Counted from the first letter of the stretch, positions 18,124 to 26,746 are shown. The stretch: 64,000 nt of DNA from Bilifractor porci (GCF_009696005.1 NZ_VUMV01000001.1:310001-374000); one strand, 5' to 3'. Made by a program: numbers and translations. The notes: generated by a model from the letters alone, not told the origin.

Positions 18124-18390
18124 TTAGTCTTCTACGTAGGGAAGAATCGCAAGATGTCTTGCGCGCTTCACCGCCAGAGTAATGGCTCTCTGATGCTTTG
18201 CGCAGTTTCCGGTTACTCTTCTCGGCAGAATCTTACCGCGCTCGGAGATGTATTTGCGGAGCTTTGCGGCATCCTTGTAATCAATTACATTGTCCTTTCC
18301 GCAGAACACACATACTTTTCTTCTTCTGCGGGGAGCTCTTCTTCTGCTCGGAGCATCTTCTCTTGCACTTCCGTTATTTTCAAATGCCAT
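18124..18390 (-). CDS. rpsR: 30S ribosomal protein S18
   Basis: An 88-residue basic protein of the small subunit platform that contacts S6. It has [48 protein letters not shown], the full S18 core including the CxxC and downstream Cys of the zinc-binding form. The N-terminus is preceded by a clear AGGAGG-type site. It begins 23 bases after rpsF with no ssb between them, unlike the common rpsF-ssb-rpsR order. Confidence 0.97.
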   Translation of the reverse strand: MAFENNGSAREDAPSRRRAPRRRRKVCVFCGKDNVIDYKDAAKLRKYISERGKILPRRVTGNCAKHQRAITLAVKRARHLAILPYVED

Positions 18391-18413
18391 GGTTTTTTCC
18401 TCCTTATGCGAAT

Positions 18414-18704
18414 TTATTCAGCGTCTGTACGAACAATCAGGTAACGAAGAACGTTATCCATGATGCGGGCATGTCTCTCAATCTCGGCGGGAGCGGTTGG
18501 CTCTGCCTCGAACGGAATGAAATAATAGAAACCGTCGCGCTCATGATTGATCTCATAAGCCAGTCTCTTTTTGCCCCACTCTTCAACTTCGCCGATGACG
18601 CCGTTTACGCGGGTGATGTAGTCTTTTGCTTTCTCTACAACCGCCGCTCTGGCCTCATCATCAATTTTGGCACTGACAACGAGTGCTAATTCATACTTGT
18701 TCAT
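18414..18704 (-). CDS. rpsF: 30S ribosomal protein S6
   Basis: A 96-residue protein starting [20 protein letters not shown] and containing [23 protein letters not shown], the S6 signature. The start follows AAGGAGG. The open frame extends upstream but that region holds the promoter, so it is not coding. It is the first gene of the rpsF-rpsR operon, from promoter 18787-18815. S6-S18 complexes often autoregulate via the leader; I see no obvious S6:S18 motif here. Confidence 0.96.
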   Translation of the reverse strand: MNKYELALVVSAKIDDEARAAVVEKAKDYITRVNGVIGEVEEWGKKRLAYEINHERDGFYYFIPFEAEPTAPAEIERHARIMDNVLRYLIVRTDAE

Positions 18705-18786
18705 GCGTTTTTTCCTCCTTTTGGTCTTTGGCTTCCTGACTGTGCAGGGAACAAGGATGCGGCGCGGACGCGCCTCACGATCTGTT

Positions 18787-18815
18787 ATTCTAACATTATC
18801 CGCCCGGATTGTAAA
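18787..18815 (-). promoter_or_regulatory. Promoter of the rpsF operon
   Basis: Minus-strand TTTACA, 17-base spacer ending in TGT (extended -10 like), TAGAAT. About 80 bases before rpsF. Confidence 0.75.
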
Positions 18816-18828
18816 GGCCTTTTCTTCA

Positions 18829-18872
18829 CGCCGGTTTTCCGCCGGTTTTCCGGTTTTTCCGGGTTTTTCCGG
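18829..18872. repeat. Short tandem CCGGTTTT-type repeat
   Basis: Four to five degenerate copies of a unit of about ten bases (C/GCGGTTTTCC) lie just upstream of the rpsF promoter. The 452-base gap from rpsF to the next gene otherwise holds only that promoter and an AT-rich stretch (about 18960-19110) that may drive the plus-strand gene. Confidence 0.6.
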
Positions 18873-19156
18873 TCTCTGTGAGTGATTTCTCCAAACGTGT
18901 CTCCCGCCGCGGCGCTCCGTCTGCGGAGAGAGCGGTTTCGATATTATCACACATCGGAAAATCTGACCATGTTCTTTTCCTTAATTTTTTTTATGATAGA
19001 AAGTACAGGATGTTTACAGCGTCAGGGTTCCTGCTTCTTCGGGGACTGCATCTTTCTATAAACCGTATCTTTCCGGTGGAAAGCTGTATCATCTCATTAA
19101 TATAAAGAAGGGAGGCGCGCCCGGCCTGCCGTTTTTTTGCGCCGGACGTTCTGCAT

Positions 19157-20200
19157 ATGGCGAAACCGAATCCGATTACAAGAGCAATTATAGATTCCAC
19201 TGTAGACCGCGGCATCCGCGAGGTAGAGGAAGATCCCAAGCGCAGCATAAGGAAGCTGACGGACATGGGGAGAATGTTTAACCGAGGGCCGTTTCTGGAT
19301 GAAATTTACGCCATGGTACAGGATCTTCTGCGAAATGACGACAGCACCTACTACACGGTAATTGAAAACCTGCTGAGAAACACGAACCGCCAGAATCTGA
19401 AGGATTTCGGCATCAATATCGGCTACAACGGGTTCACAATCGGGAGAAAAACCATTCAGGATCTGGCCGGCGTCAAGCCATTCCATATCCCGTGGTGCAT
19501 TTCCATGCGGATCAATCCCGCCAGGCGTACCAGCATCACCGTCTCCGAAATTGAGAGCTGCATCCAGCAGGGACGGCCTCTGGGGATTTACTGCTATATC
19601 ATCCGCTGCGAGGAGTCCATTGCCTGTCTGAATAAGCTGCTGGCGATGTTCCGGAATAACCCGGACTGCTCCTTCTTCTGCATGCTCCCGGATCAGCTTC
19701 TGCATCCCGAGCACCTGAAGGCAATCCGCAGCGTGACCAACACCTTGTTCCTGTTTCCGGCTGACACTCCCACCGTCTCCCGGAACATCGAGGCAATGCG
19801 CGCCCAGAAATCGTGGTATTCGGTCTACATCTATTATAATGATGAAACTGCAGCAGAATGGATGGACGGAAAACACTGGGCCGGGCTGACCGGCTACAAT
19901 TCCGGCTTTATCCTGACAGTCGCGACCGATCAATGTTCCGCAAAAATCGCTGCCAGAATGGGGAAATACTGCAGAAACATGAGGACACATCCGGAGTATC
20001 CGTTTATCTGCTTTGATTTTTACAGTGACCTGATTATGGTAGACAAGATTATCTCTGCCCGAGGACAGTTCTTTGAGATGTTGGAAAACGGAGACATTCA
20101 CACCGCGGAGGGCGTACTGACGGATTTCCGGCATACCATTTCGCTGGAGCAGATACTCTCCATCGCGCTTCCCCTGCCCACGCAGGACAGCGCCGGATGA
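19157..20200 (+). CDS. Conserved-looking protein of unknown function
   Basis: A 347-residue soluble protein I do not recognise. It has no signal peptide or membrane helix. Residues about 75-105 (LKDFGINIGYNGFTIGRKTIQDL) and a following run of alternating strands and helices (GIYCYIIRC, SFFCMLPDQL, LFLFPAD, YSVYIYYND, GFILTVATDQ, PFICFDF) look like a TIM-barrel layout reminiscent of radical SAM proteins. The position for the cluster-binding CxxxCxxC instead reads FHIPWCISMRINPARRT, so it is not a working radical SAM enzyme on this evidence. No good ribosome binding site is adjacent to the ATG; AGGGAGG lies about 40 bases upstream. It converges with the TetR gene 31 bases away. Confidence 0.75.
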   Translation: MAKPNPITRAIIDSTVDRGIREVEEDPKRSIRKLTDMGRMFNRGPFLDEIYAMVQDLLRNDDSTYYTVIENLLRNTNRQNLKDFGINIGYNGFTIGRKTIQDLAGVKPFHIPWCISMRINPARRTSITVSEIESCIQQGRPLGIYCYIIRCEESIACLNKLLAMFRNNPDCSFFCMLPDQLLHPEHLKAIRSVTNTLFLFPADTPTVSRNIEAMRAQKSWYSVYIYYNDETAAEWMDGKHWAGLTGYNSGFILTVATDQCSAKIAARMGKYCRNMRTHPEYPFICFDFYSDLIMVDKIISARGQFFEMLENGDIHTAEGVLTDFRHTISLEQILSIALPLPTQDSAG

Positions 20201-20231
20201 GCGCCGCCGGCGTCCGTCAGAAAGCCGCCGG

Positions 20232-20774
20232 CTACAGGGAGCCCTCTGTCAGCTTTTTCCCGACCAGAATCATCACATGGCGAAGATACGTGGTAAATTT
20301 CTCCGGACCCATGACGCATCCTTCCTTGAGCCACCGGTAGATGATTACCAGAAAAATATCCACGACATAGTGATTGTCCAGCGGTCCCATGCCGTCTACA
20401 TCCCCTATGGCGGAGGTAAACAGATTAAAAATCGGCTCCGTGGATTCATAAAAATATTCACGGAAGGAATTCTGCCCGTCAATCTCCAGCGCGCAGATAT
20501 AAAAGGACTGATCCCTGTAAAACAGTTCCACGACAGCCTGCAGCAGATCCCAGCCGTCGGTATAGCTGGAGCTGCTGGCCAGGATAATAAAATCCGTATA
20601 GAAAATCCAGTTGACCAGATCGTACTTGTCCTTGAAGTGATAATAAAAGCTTTTGCGGTTCATGCCGCAGCCTTCACAGATATCAATGACACTGATTTTG
20701 TCAAAAGGCTTTTCCTCCATAAGCTTCTTCATGGAAGCGGCAAGAGCTTTTTTGGTAATATTGGCATCAGGCAC
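20232..20774 (-). CDS. TetR/AcrR-family transcriptional regulator
   Basis: A 180-residue repressor-type protein. The N-terminal helix-turn-helix is ITKKALAASMKKLMEEKPFDKISVIDICEGCGMNRKSFYYHFKDKYDLVNWIF, with the TetR recognition helix NRKSFYYHF. The C-terminal ligand or dimerisation domain (TetR_C_8-like, similar to DhaS) is helical, and its ligand is unknown. The start is GTG. It has its own promoter with a palindrome over the -10 (20820-20855), suggesting autorepression. The GTPase-nuclease fusion lies immediately upstream in the same direction, so it may also be read through from there. Confidence 0.9.
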   Translation of the reverse strand: MPDANITKKALAASMKKLMEEKPFDKISVIDICEGCGMNRKSFYYHFKDKYDLVNWIFYTDFIILASSSSYTDGWDLLQAVVELFYRDQSFYICALEIDGQNSFREYFYESTEPIFNLFTSAIGDVDGMGPLDNHYVVDIFLVIIYRWLKEGCVMGPEKFTTYLRHVMILVGKKLTEGSL

Positions 20775-20819
20775 CCTTCACACCGTCCTTTCCGCAGCTG
20801 TGGGACAAATGTCTGAATC

Positions 20820-20855
20820 TGTTCCCATTATACGGGAACAGCAAAAGCTTTGCAA
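20820..20855 (-). promoter_or_regulatory. TetR-gene promoter with palindromic operator
   Basis: Minus-strand TTGCAA, 17-base spacer and TATAAT. The -10 hexamer lies exactly in the middle of an inverted repeat, TGTTCCC / GGGAACA with a 7-base centre (20820-20840). This is the arrangement expected of a self-repressing TetR protein. Confidence 0.75.
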
Positions 20856-20863
20856 GCAGACGG

Positions 20864-23611
20864 CTATTTTTTCAGCATCTCTGCCGTCTCTGCATCGGCA
20901 TGATCCAGCAGATAGTTTTTTCTTCCCGCCTGCTCGTCCTTCCACCCGTTCCCGACCGTTTTCTTCCTGTGCTCGATCTCTGACCGGAGTTCCCGCGCGG
21001 ACATCCTTACCGCCCCTTCTCCCAGGATGATGACCTGTTCCAGCCCGTCCGAGGAGGCAACCGTCACCCGGTGGCGGCGTCCCAGTTCATGCACCGTCTT
21101 TTCGATATAGGCGTCCGCGGTCTCCGCCTCTTTCGTGTATACCACATAAATGTTGTTGTTTTTCTGCACTTCTCCCCTGCCGCCCTTTACCCGGTAGGCG
21201 TCAAACACAAGAATCAGTGTTTCCCCCAGATATCCCTGGTAATCCTGCATCAGCTCGATCAGCTTGTCCCTGGCGGCGTCCATATTGACAGAGGCCAGCT
21301 CCCGAAGATCGTCCCAGGAAAAGATGATATTATAGCCGTCCACAAGAAAATAGGCTTTTCCCCCGGGCCGCTTCCCCATCTGTCCGCTGCTTCCTTTCCA
21401 GTACGCGGTGTACGCGTCAGCATAGCGGGATTCCTGCGGCGGCCGTTCCTCCTGCTCCCCGCGGGTTTTGACGAGGCCGTAGGTTCTCTCGAAAATGGCC
21501 TTCAGCTCCTCTTCCCCGGCGGAATGCTCTTTTTCCCTCTCCTGCCAGGTTTTCCTGCTGCGGTTCACAATCTCCTGCCGCGCCTCAAAGGAATCTCCCG
21601 CGTATCCTTCCCTGCCGTCTTCCTCCCCGCCGGTGCGGTTCCCGCCCCAGCCTGTCTGCACATGGGCGTACTGCGGAACCTCGTTCCACGGCACAAAGGT
21701 ACCGGCCCCGTGGCTGCAGAAAACAGAGCCGGAGGGATTTTCCGTATCGGCGTCCGGATCGTAATTTTTTTCCAGAATGACATCCTGCGCGTTGTAACAG
21801 GGCTGATATCCGTCCGGCGTGACGGTGATGCTTCCGTTCCCATGGGTATAGGCGATCAATTCCTGCTGGTAGGATCCATAGGAAGACGCCGGGACACTGC
21901 CTGTCACGGTCACCTGCGTGCCGCTGCCGGAAACCGTTTCCGTCTCCGTCATCTCCGCGCTCCCATGCCGGTTCCGCATATCATTCATCAGCCGCCCGGC
22001 GTTTTCCGCCGGAAGCTCGGCGCGAAACTGGTACACCGGTTCCAGAAGGATGCTCTTTGTCTGCATCAGCCCCTGGCGGACGGCCCTGAAGGCTGCCTGA
22101 CGGAAATCCCCGCCCTCGGTGTGCTTCTCGTGCGCGCGGCCTCCGATCAGTGTGATCCGCATATCCGTCAGAGGAGCTCCCGTGAGCACGCCGACCGGTG
22201 TTCTTTCCTCCAGCGCGGCCAGAACAAGCCTCTGCCAGTTTCCTGCCAGCACGTCCGTGGAGCAGGCGGAGGTAACCTGCATGCCGCTTCCCGGAGCGCC
22301 CGGTTCCAGAAGAAGATGCACCTCCGCGTAATGGCGGAGAGGCTCGTAGTGCCCGATTCCCTCTGCCGGAGCCGCGATTGTTTCTCTGTACACCACCTGG
22401 CCGGGCCCGAACTCCGCCCGAAGACCGAATCTGCGGAGCAGCAGCTTTTTCAGGATTTCCACCTGGACCCCGCCCATTACCTGGACAAAAATCCGGCCTG
22501 TCTGCTCCTCCGCGCGGACATGGAGCATCGGCTCCTCTTCCTCCAGGATTCTCAGCTTCTGAAGCGCGGACATGCGGTCCTCTTCCGGCGGGAGAATCAC
22601 TTCACTGGAGAAAACCGGCTGCAGAAGTTCACCGCCGCCTTCCGGTTCCGACCCCCAGCCTTCCCCGATCCGGCTGTCCGCAAGCCCGGTCACCGCGCAT
22701 ACCTGCCCCGCCCGGACTTCCTGCACAGGGCGGAAAGCAGTACCGGAATAGATACGGATCTGGTTGACCTTTTTCCCTTCCTCTTCCTGTCCGCCGCGGC
22801 TGACCGTCTCCTTCACCCGCAGGGTTCCCCCGGTGATCTTGAGCCAGGTCAGCCTCTCCCTGTTTTCGTCCCGGTTAATTTTGAACACCCTTGCCCCGAA
22901 TTCATCGGGATATTCCTTTTTCTGTGTAAACCTCTCCAGGCCCGACAGCAGACGGTCCACCCCGTCCATCTTCAGCGCGGAACCGAACCAGACCGGAACC
23001 AGCTTTCTCTGCGCCGTCAGCTCCCGTACATCCCGGTCTGTGACCGGGACCCCCTCCAGAAACCGCTCCATCAGCGCGTCGTCACAGACGGCGGCATTTT
23101 CCTGTACCGTCTCCTCTTCCAGTCCGTCTGTGACATCTACCAGCGTCGGTCCCAGCGCAGACTGCAGCCTTCGGAAAATTTCTTTCCGGTCGGTTCCCGG
23201 CTGATCCATTTTATTAACAAAAATAAAAACAGGAATCCGATAATGCTTCAGCAGCTTCCAGAGATTTCTTACCTGTCCGGTCACCCCGTCCGCGGCGCTG
23301 ATCACCAGAACCGCCTCATCCAAAATCTGAAGGGTCCGTTCCATCTCCGGCGAAAAATCCCGGTGACCCGGCGTGTCCATCAAGGTAAAGGTAAGGCCTC
23401 CCGCCTGAAACTCCGCCTGTTTGGAAAAGATCGTAATGCCGCGCTCTTTTTCCAGAGAATCCGTATCCAGGAAGGTATCCCCATGATCCACACGCCCCTT
23501 TTTCCGTATCGCCCCGGACAGATACAGCAGGCTCTCGGACAGCGTCGTCTTGCCGGCGTCTACATGTGCCAGCAGTCCCAGACAGATATTTCCGCTCTGT
23601 ATGTTTCCCAT
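20864..23611 (-). CDS. Tet(M)-like translational GTPase fused to Rae1-like NYN nuclease
   Basis: A 915-residue cytoplasmic fusion. Residues 1-620 are an EF-G/Tet(M)-like GTPase: G1 AHVDAGKTT at 15-23, DTPGH at 79-83 and NKMD at 133-136, then domains II-V, with the domain IV loop HEKHTEGGDF near 494-503 in place of the SPVSTPADF loop of Tet(M). Residues about 640-750 form a charged linker with helical segments. Residues 752-890 are a NYN/PIN-like nuclease closely resembling Bacillus Rae1 (YacP): VDGYN 757-761, VFDAYRVKGG 802-811, ETADAYIEK 829-837, ASSDGLEQ 852-859 and SARELRSE. Rae1 cleaves mRNA in the ribosomal A site. The start follows AAAGGGA. It follows DUF1292, dut, pnp and rpsO. Tetracycline resistance is possible but not shown. 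Confidence 0.92.
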   Translation of the reverse strand: MGNIQSGNICLGLLAHVDAGKTTLSESLLYLSGAIRKKGRVDHGDTFLDTDSLEKERGITIFSKQAEFQAGGLTFTLMDTPGHRDFSPEMERTLQILDEAVLVISAADGVTGQVRNLWKLLKHYRIPVFIFVNKMDQPGTDRKEIFRRLQSALGPTLVDVTDGLEEETVQENAAVCDDALMERFLEGVPVTDRDVRELTAQRKLVPVWFGSALKMDGVDRLLSGLERFTQKKEYPDEFGARVFKINRDENRERLTWLKITGGTLRVKETVSRGGQEEEGKKVNQIRIYSGTAFRPVQEVRAGQVCAVTGLADSRIGEGWGSEPEGGGELLQPVFSSEVILPPEEDRMSALQKLRILEEEEPMLHVRAEEQTGRIFVQVMGGVQVEILKKLLLRRFGLRAEFGPGQVVYRETIAAPAEGIGHYEPLRHYAEVHLLLEPGAPGSGMQVTSACSTDVLAGNWQRLVLAALEERTPVGVLTGAPLTDMRITLIGGRAHEKHTEGGDFRQAAFRAVRQGLMQTKSILLEPVYQFRAELPAENAGRLMNDMRNRHGSAEMTETETVSGSGTQVTVTGSVPASSYGSYQQELIAYTHGNGSITVTPDGYQPCYNAQDVILEKNYDPDADTENPSGSVFCSHGAGTFVPWNEVPQYAHVQTGWGGNRTGGEEDGREGYAGDSFEARQEIVNRSRKTWQEREKEHSAGEEELKAIFERTYGLVKTRGEQEERPPQESRYADAYTAYWKGSSGQMGKRPGGKAYFLVDGYNIIFSWDDLRELASVNMDAARDKLIELMQDYQGYLGETLILVFDAYRVKGGRGEVQKNNNIYVVYTKEAETADAYIEKTVHELGRRHRVTVASSDGLEQVIILGEGAVRMSARELRSEIEHRKKTVGNGWKDEQAGRKNYLLDHADAETAEMLKK

Positions 23612-23639
23612 AACAGTCCCTTTCCCTTTGAAACAGACA

Positions 23640-23680
23640 GCCCACAGGCAGACCGCGAAAACCGCGGTCTGTCTGTGGGC
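23640..23680. terminator. Long hairpin between DUF1292 and the GTPase gene
   Basis: An 18-base inverted repeat (GCCCACAGGCAGACCGCG and its near complement) with one mismatch and a 5-base loop. On the plus strand it is followed by CTTTTCC, on the minus strand by TGTCTGTTTC. It may terminate or attenuate minus-strand transcription between the two genes. Confidence 0.6.
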
Positions 23681-23736
23681 CTTTTCCTGCAGATTTCCCT
23701 GATACCAGAGGCTCAGGGCTATTGTATTGCGGGGTA

Positions 23737-24108
23737 TTATTCCTGTGCAGACTCATCCTCCTGGTCTTCCGGCTCCAGAAAGCCTGCCTGGCTCATCAGA
23801 TTTTCAAACACATCCGCCGCAAAAGAATACTCATCCTCGTCATCAATGTTCTCCAGCCGCGGATTTCCTCCCTCCTCCTGGAAGAAACGGAACAGATATC
23901 CTTCTCCGTCCGTGCTGTCCAGCGGAAGAAGCACAATGTATTTCTGCTCCTTGGCCTGAAAAATATTGATGACCCGGCACTCCAGCTGCGAATCATCATC
24001 CAGCGTCAGCGTAATCGTCTGCTTCTCCGAATCAAAAGAGGTGCAGTCGCCGCCGCAGCCGGCACAGTCTCCGCTGCACGCACCGCTGTTACGTAAATCC
24101 TCACTCAT
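23737..24108 (-). CDS. DUF1292 family protein
   Basis: A 123-residue acidic cytoplasmic protein. The core TITLTLDDDSQLECRVINIFQAKEQKYIVLLPLD...GYLFRFFQEEGG is the DUF1292 (YrzB-like) domain of unknown function. The N-terminus is unusual: residues 11-22 read CSGDCAGCGGDC, a C-x3-C-x2-C-x3-C cluster that could bind metal. The tail is strongly acidic. The start follows GGGAGG. It lies between dut and the GTPase-NYN gene. Confidence 0.88.
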   Translation of the reverse strand: MSEDLRNSGACSGDCAGCGGDCTSFDSEKQTITLTLDDDSQLECRVINIFQAKEQKYIVLLPLDSTDGEGYLFRFFQEEGGNPRLENIDDEDEYSFAADVFENLMSQAGFLEPEDQEDESAQE

Positions 24109-24130
24109 ACGACAATCCTCCCGTCATCTG

Positions 24131-24568
24131 TTATTGTTTCCCTGTACTTCCGAATCCGCCTTCGCCGCGGGCCGTATCGCTCAATTCCTCCGCCTCGCAG
24201 AATTCCACCGGGAGAAACGGGATCACTACCATTTGGGCGATTCTTTCCTGGGGCATGACCGTCCGGGCGGTTTCCCCGTCATTGTGCACAGCGATCATAA
24301 AAGGGCCCCGGTAATCCGCGTCCACAACCCCCACACAGTTGGCCGGACGAAGGGATTCCCTGGCCGCCAGTCCGCTTCGCGCAAAGATCGCGCCGAAATA
24401 CCCTTCCGGTATTTCCATGGAAAGCCCCGTGGAAATCATTACCGTCCGGTGGGGCGGAATTTCCGCAGGTTCCGCGATATCCGCGTACAGGTCATATCCC
24501 GCGGCGTACGCGCTGCCCCTTGTGGGCAGCTTCGCCGTAATGCTTAATTTTTTAACCTTAATTTCCAT
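24131..24568 (-). CDS. dut: dUTP diphosphatase
   Basis: Trimeric dUTPase (145 residues) that hydrolyses dUTP to dUMP, limiting uracil in DNA and feeding dTMP synthesis. The five motifs are visible in order: GYDLYAD, ARSGLAAR, GVVDADYRGP, RIAQMVVIP and the C-terminal arm GEGGFGSTGK. The start follows a purine-rich stretch rather than a strong site. It begins 30 bases after the end of pnp. Confidence 0.96.
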   Translation of the reverse strand: MEIKVKKLSITAKLPTRGSAYAAGYDLYADIAEPAEIPPHRTVMISTGLSMEIPEGYFGAIFARSGLAARESLRPANCVGVVDADYRGPFMIAVHNDGETARTVMPQERIAQMVVIPFLPVEFCEAEELSDTARGEGGFGSTGKQ

Positions 24569-24598
24569 CTGTTTTTTCTTCTGCTGCCGGACAGGGTC

Positions 24599-26746
24599 TC
24601 AGGCGTTGCAGGGCTTTGCGTTTTTCGGGCAGTCCTTGATGCTGAAGCTCATGCGTCCCATGCGGTCTTTGCCAAGGCAGATCACCGTCACCACATCGCC
24701 AAGCGTCAGGACGTCCTCCACACGGTTGATCCTCTCCTTCGCGATCTTGGAGATGTGCACCATTCCCTCTTTGCCTGGAGCAAACTCCACAAACGCGCCG
24801 AATTCCTTGATGCTGACAACTTTGCCCGTAAGAATCTGTCCTTCCTCGAAATCGGTCACAATCGTCTTAATATAATTCAGAGCCTGGTCCATGGCCTTCG
24901 GGTCGGTTCCGCAGACAGATACTGATCCGTCATCCTCAATGTCAATCTTGACCCCGGTGCGGGCGATAATCTCATTGATGACCTTGCCCTGCTTGCCGAC
25001 GACATCGCCGATCTTATCCGGATCAATGGTAATCTGGACAATCTTCGGCGCATATTCGTTGACGGTCGGACGCGGCTCGGAAATGGTCGGCTCCATCACT
25101 TCTGTCAGGATATACTCTCTGGCATCCTTGCAGCGTGAGATAGCCTCCTCGACAATCTTTCTGGTCAGTCCGTGGATTTTAATATCCATCTGGATAGCCG
25201 TGATCCCGTCATGGGTTCCGGCAACCTTGAAGTCCATGTCGCCGAAGAAATCCTCCAGACCTTGGATATCGGTCAAGACGATGTAGTCATCATCCGTGTC
25301 TCCGGTCACCAGACCGCAGGAAATTCCCGCCACCATCTTCCGGATCGGCACGCCTGCGGCCATGAGTGCCATGCAGGAAGCGCAGACAGAGGCCTGGGAG
25401 GTGGAACCGTTGGACTCGAATGTCTCGGAAACCGAGCGGATCGCGTAGGGGAATGTCTCCTTGTCCGGGAGCACCGGAAGAAGCGCACGCTCCGCCAGCG
25501 CGCCATGTCCGATCTCGCGGCGACCCGGCCCTCTGGACGGTTTTGTCTCTCCTACCGAGTAGCTGGGGAAATTGTACTGATGCATGTATCTCTTCTCGGT
25601 CTTATACGGATCCAGCCCGTCCACCTTCTGAGCCTCGGAAAGCGGCGCCAGGGTAACCACGTTGCAGATCTGTGTCTGTCCTCTGGTAAACATCGCAGAG
25701 CCGTGAACACGGGGAATGGTGTCAACCTCCGCGGCCAGCGGACGAATCTGCCGGATGGCACGGCCGTCGGGACGCTTGTGGTCTTTCAGGATCATCTTCC
25801 GGATGGTCTTTTTCTGGTACTGATACATCGCGTCATCCAGAACTGCCAGCCAATCCTCCTGATCCGCAAATTTCTCTCTCAGCTTCTCCGTATAGGCGGC
25901 GATATTCGCCTCCCTGACGGAACGGTCGTCGGTAAAGACCGCCTGCTCCATCTCCTCCTGCGGAATCTCCTCGCGGATGGCAGCAAAAAGCTCCTCCGGG
26001 ATCGCGCAGCTTACATAGTCGTGCTTCGGCTTCCCGCACTCTGCCACAATGGTGTCTATAAACGCAATGATTTTCTTGTTCGTCTCATCCGCCAGATAAA
26101 TGGCCTCGATCATCTTCGCCTCCGGAACCTCGTTGGCTCCGGCCTCGATCATGATGACTTTATCCCTGGTGGACGCAACCGTCAGCTGAAGGTCGGAAAC
26201 GGAGTTCTGCTCCAGCGTCGGATTGACAATCAGCTTTCCGTCAATCATTCCGATCTGCGTAGCCGCGCAGGGGCCGTCAAACGGAATATCGGAAATCGTT
26301 GTCGCAATGGAAGAACCCAGCATGGCAACAACCTCCGGATTGCAGTCCGGATCCACAGACATAACCATGTTGTTCAGTGTCACGTCGTTCCGGTAATCCT
26401 TCGGGAAAAGCGGGCGCATGGGACGGTCGATGACACGGGAGGTAAGAACCGCGTGTTCGGAAGCCTTGCCCTCGCGCTTGTTGAAGCCACCGGGGATTTT
26501 TCCCACCGCGTACATTTTCTCCTCGTATTCTACCGAGAGCGGAAAGAAATCCACGCCCTCTCTGGGCTGCTTGGATGCCGTTGCCGTGCAGAGCAGCGTT
26601 GTATCGCCGTAATGCATGAAGGCTGCCCCGTTTGCCTGCTTTGCCACGCGGCCGATCTCCACCTTCAGCGGTCTCCCCGCCAGATCCATGGTGTAGGTCT
26701 TATACGGATTTTCCAGTTTCGTCGAAAAAGTTTTTGTTTCGTCCAT
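24599..26746 (-). CDS. pnp: Polyribonucleotide nucleotidyltransferase (PNPase)
   Basis: Phosphorolytic 3'-5' exoribonuclease of the mRNA-decay machinery. The protein has two RNase PH domains (first about 10-220, second with RPDGRAIRQIRPL and GRREIGHGALAERAL), then a KH domain (IDPDKIGDVVGKQGKVINEI) and a final S1 domain (GQILTGKVVSIKEFGAFVEFAPGKEGMVHIS). I prefer the ATG at 26746 (MDETKTF); an in-frame ATG at 26794 would add 16 basic residues. It follows rpsO as in many bacteria. The 344-base gap between them holds a strong stem-loop near rpsO and no other gene. Confidence 0.96.
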   Translation of the reverse strand: MDETKTFSTKLENPYKTYTMDLAGRPLKVEIGRVAKQANGAAFMHYGDTTLLCTATASKQPREGVDFFPLSVEYEEKMYAVGKIPGGFNKREGKASEHAVLTSRVIDRPMRPLFPKDYRNDVTLNNMVMSVDPDCNPEVVAMLGSSIATTISDIPFDGPCAATQIGMIDGKLIVNPTLEQNSVSDLQLTVASTRDKVIMIEAGANEVPEAKMIEAIYLADETNKKIIAFIDTIVAECGKPKHDYVSCAIPEELFAAIREEIPQEEMEQAVFTDDRSVREANIAAYTEKLREKFADQEDWLAVLDDAMYQYQKKTIRKMILKDHKRPDGRAIRQIRPLAAEVDTIPRVHGSAMFTRGQTQICNVVTLAPLSEAQKVDGLDPYKTEKRYMHQYNFPSYSVGETKPSRGPGRREIGHGALAERALLPVLPDKETFPYAIRSVSETFESNGSTSQASVCASCMALMAAGVPIRKMVAGISCGLVTGDTDDDYIVLTDIQGLEDFFGDMDFKVAGTHDGITAIQMDIKIHGLTRKIVEEAISRCKDAREYILTEVMEPTISEPRPTVNEYAPKIVQITIDPDKIGDVVGKQGKVINEIIARTGVKIDIEDDGSVSVCGTDPKAMDQALNYIKTIVTDFEEGQILTGKVVSIKEFGAFVEFAPGKEGMVHISKIAKERINRVEDVLTLGDVVTVICLGKDRMGRMSFSIKDCPKNAKPCNA

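Noticed and set aside
20864-23611. Acquired tet(M)-type resistance gene on a mobile element
   Set aside because: No integrase, relaxase or insertion sequence is nearby, base composition matches neighbours, and the C-terminal nuclease is absent from mobile tet genes.
21071-23959. Very long plus-strand open frame opposite the GTPase-nuclease gene
   Set aside because: Composition shadow of a GC-biased gene; the product is Arg/His/Pro-rich with no domain, and the opposite strand has full family motifs and a ribosome binding site.
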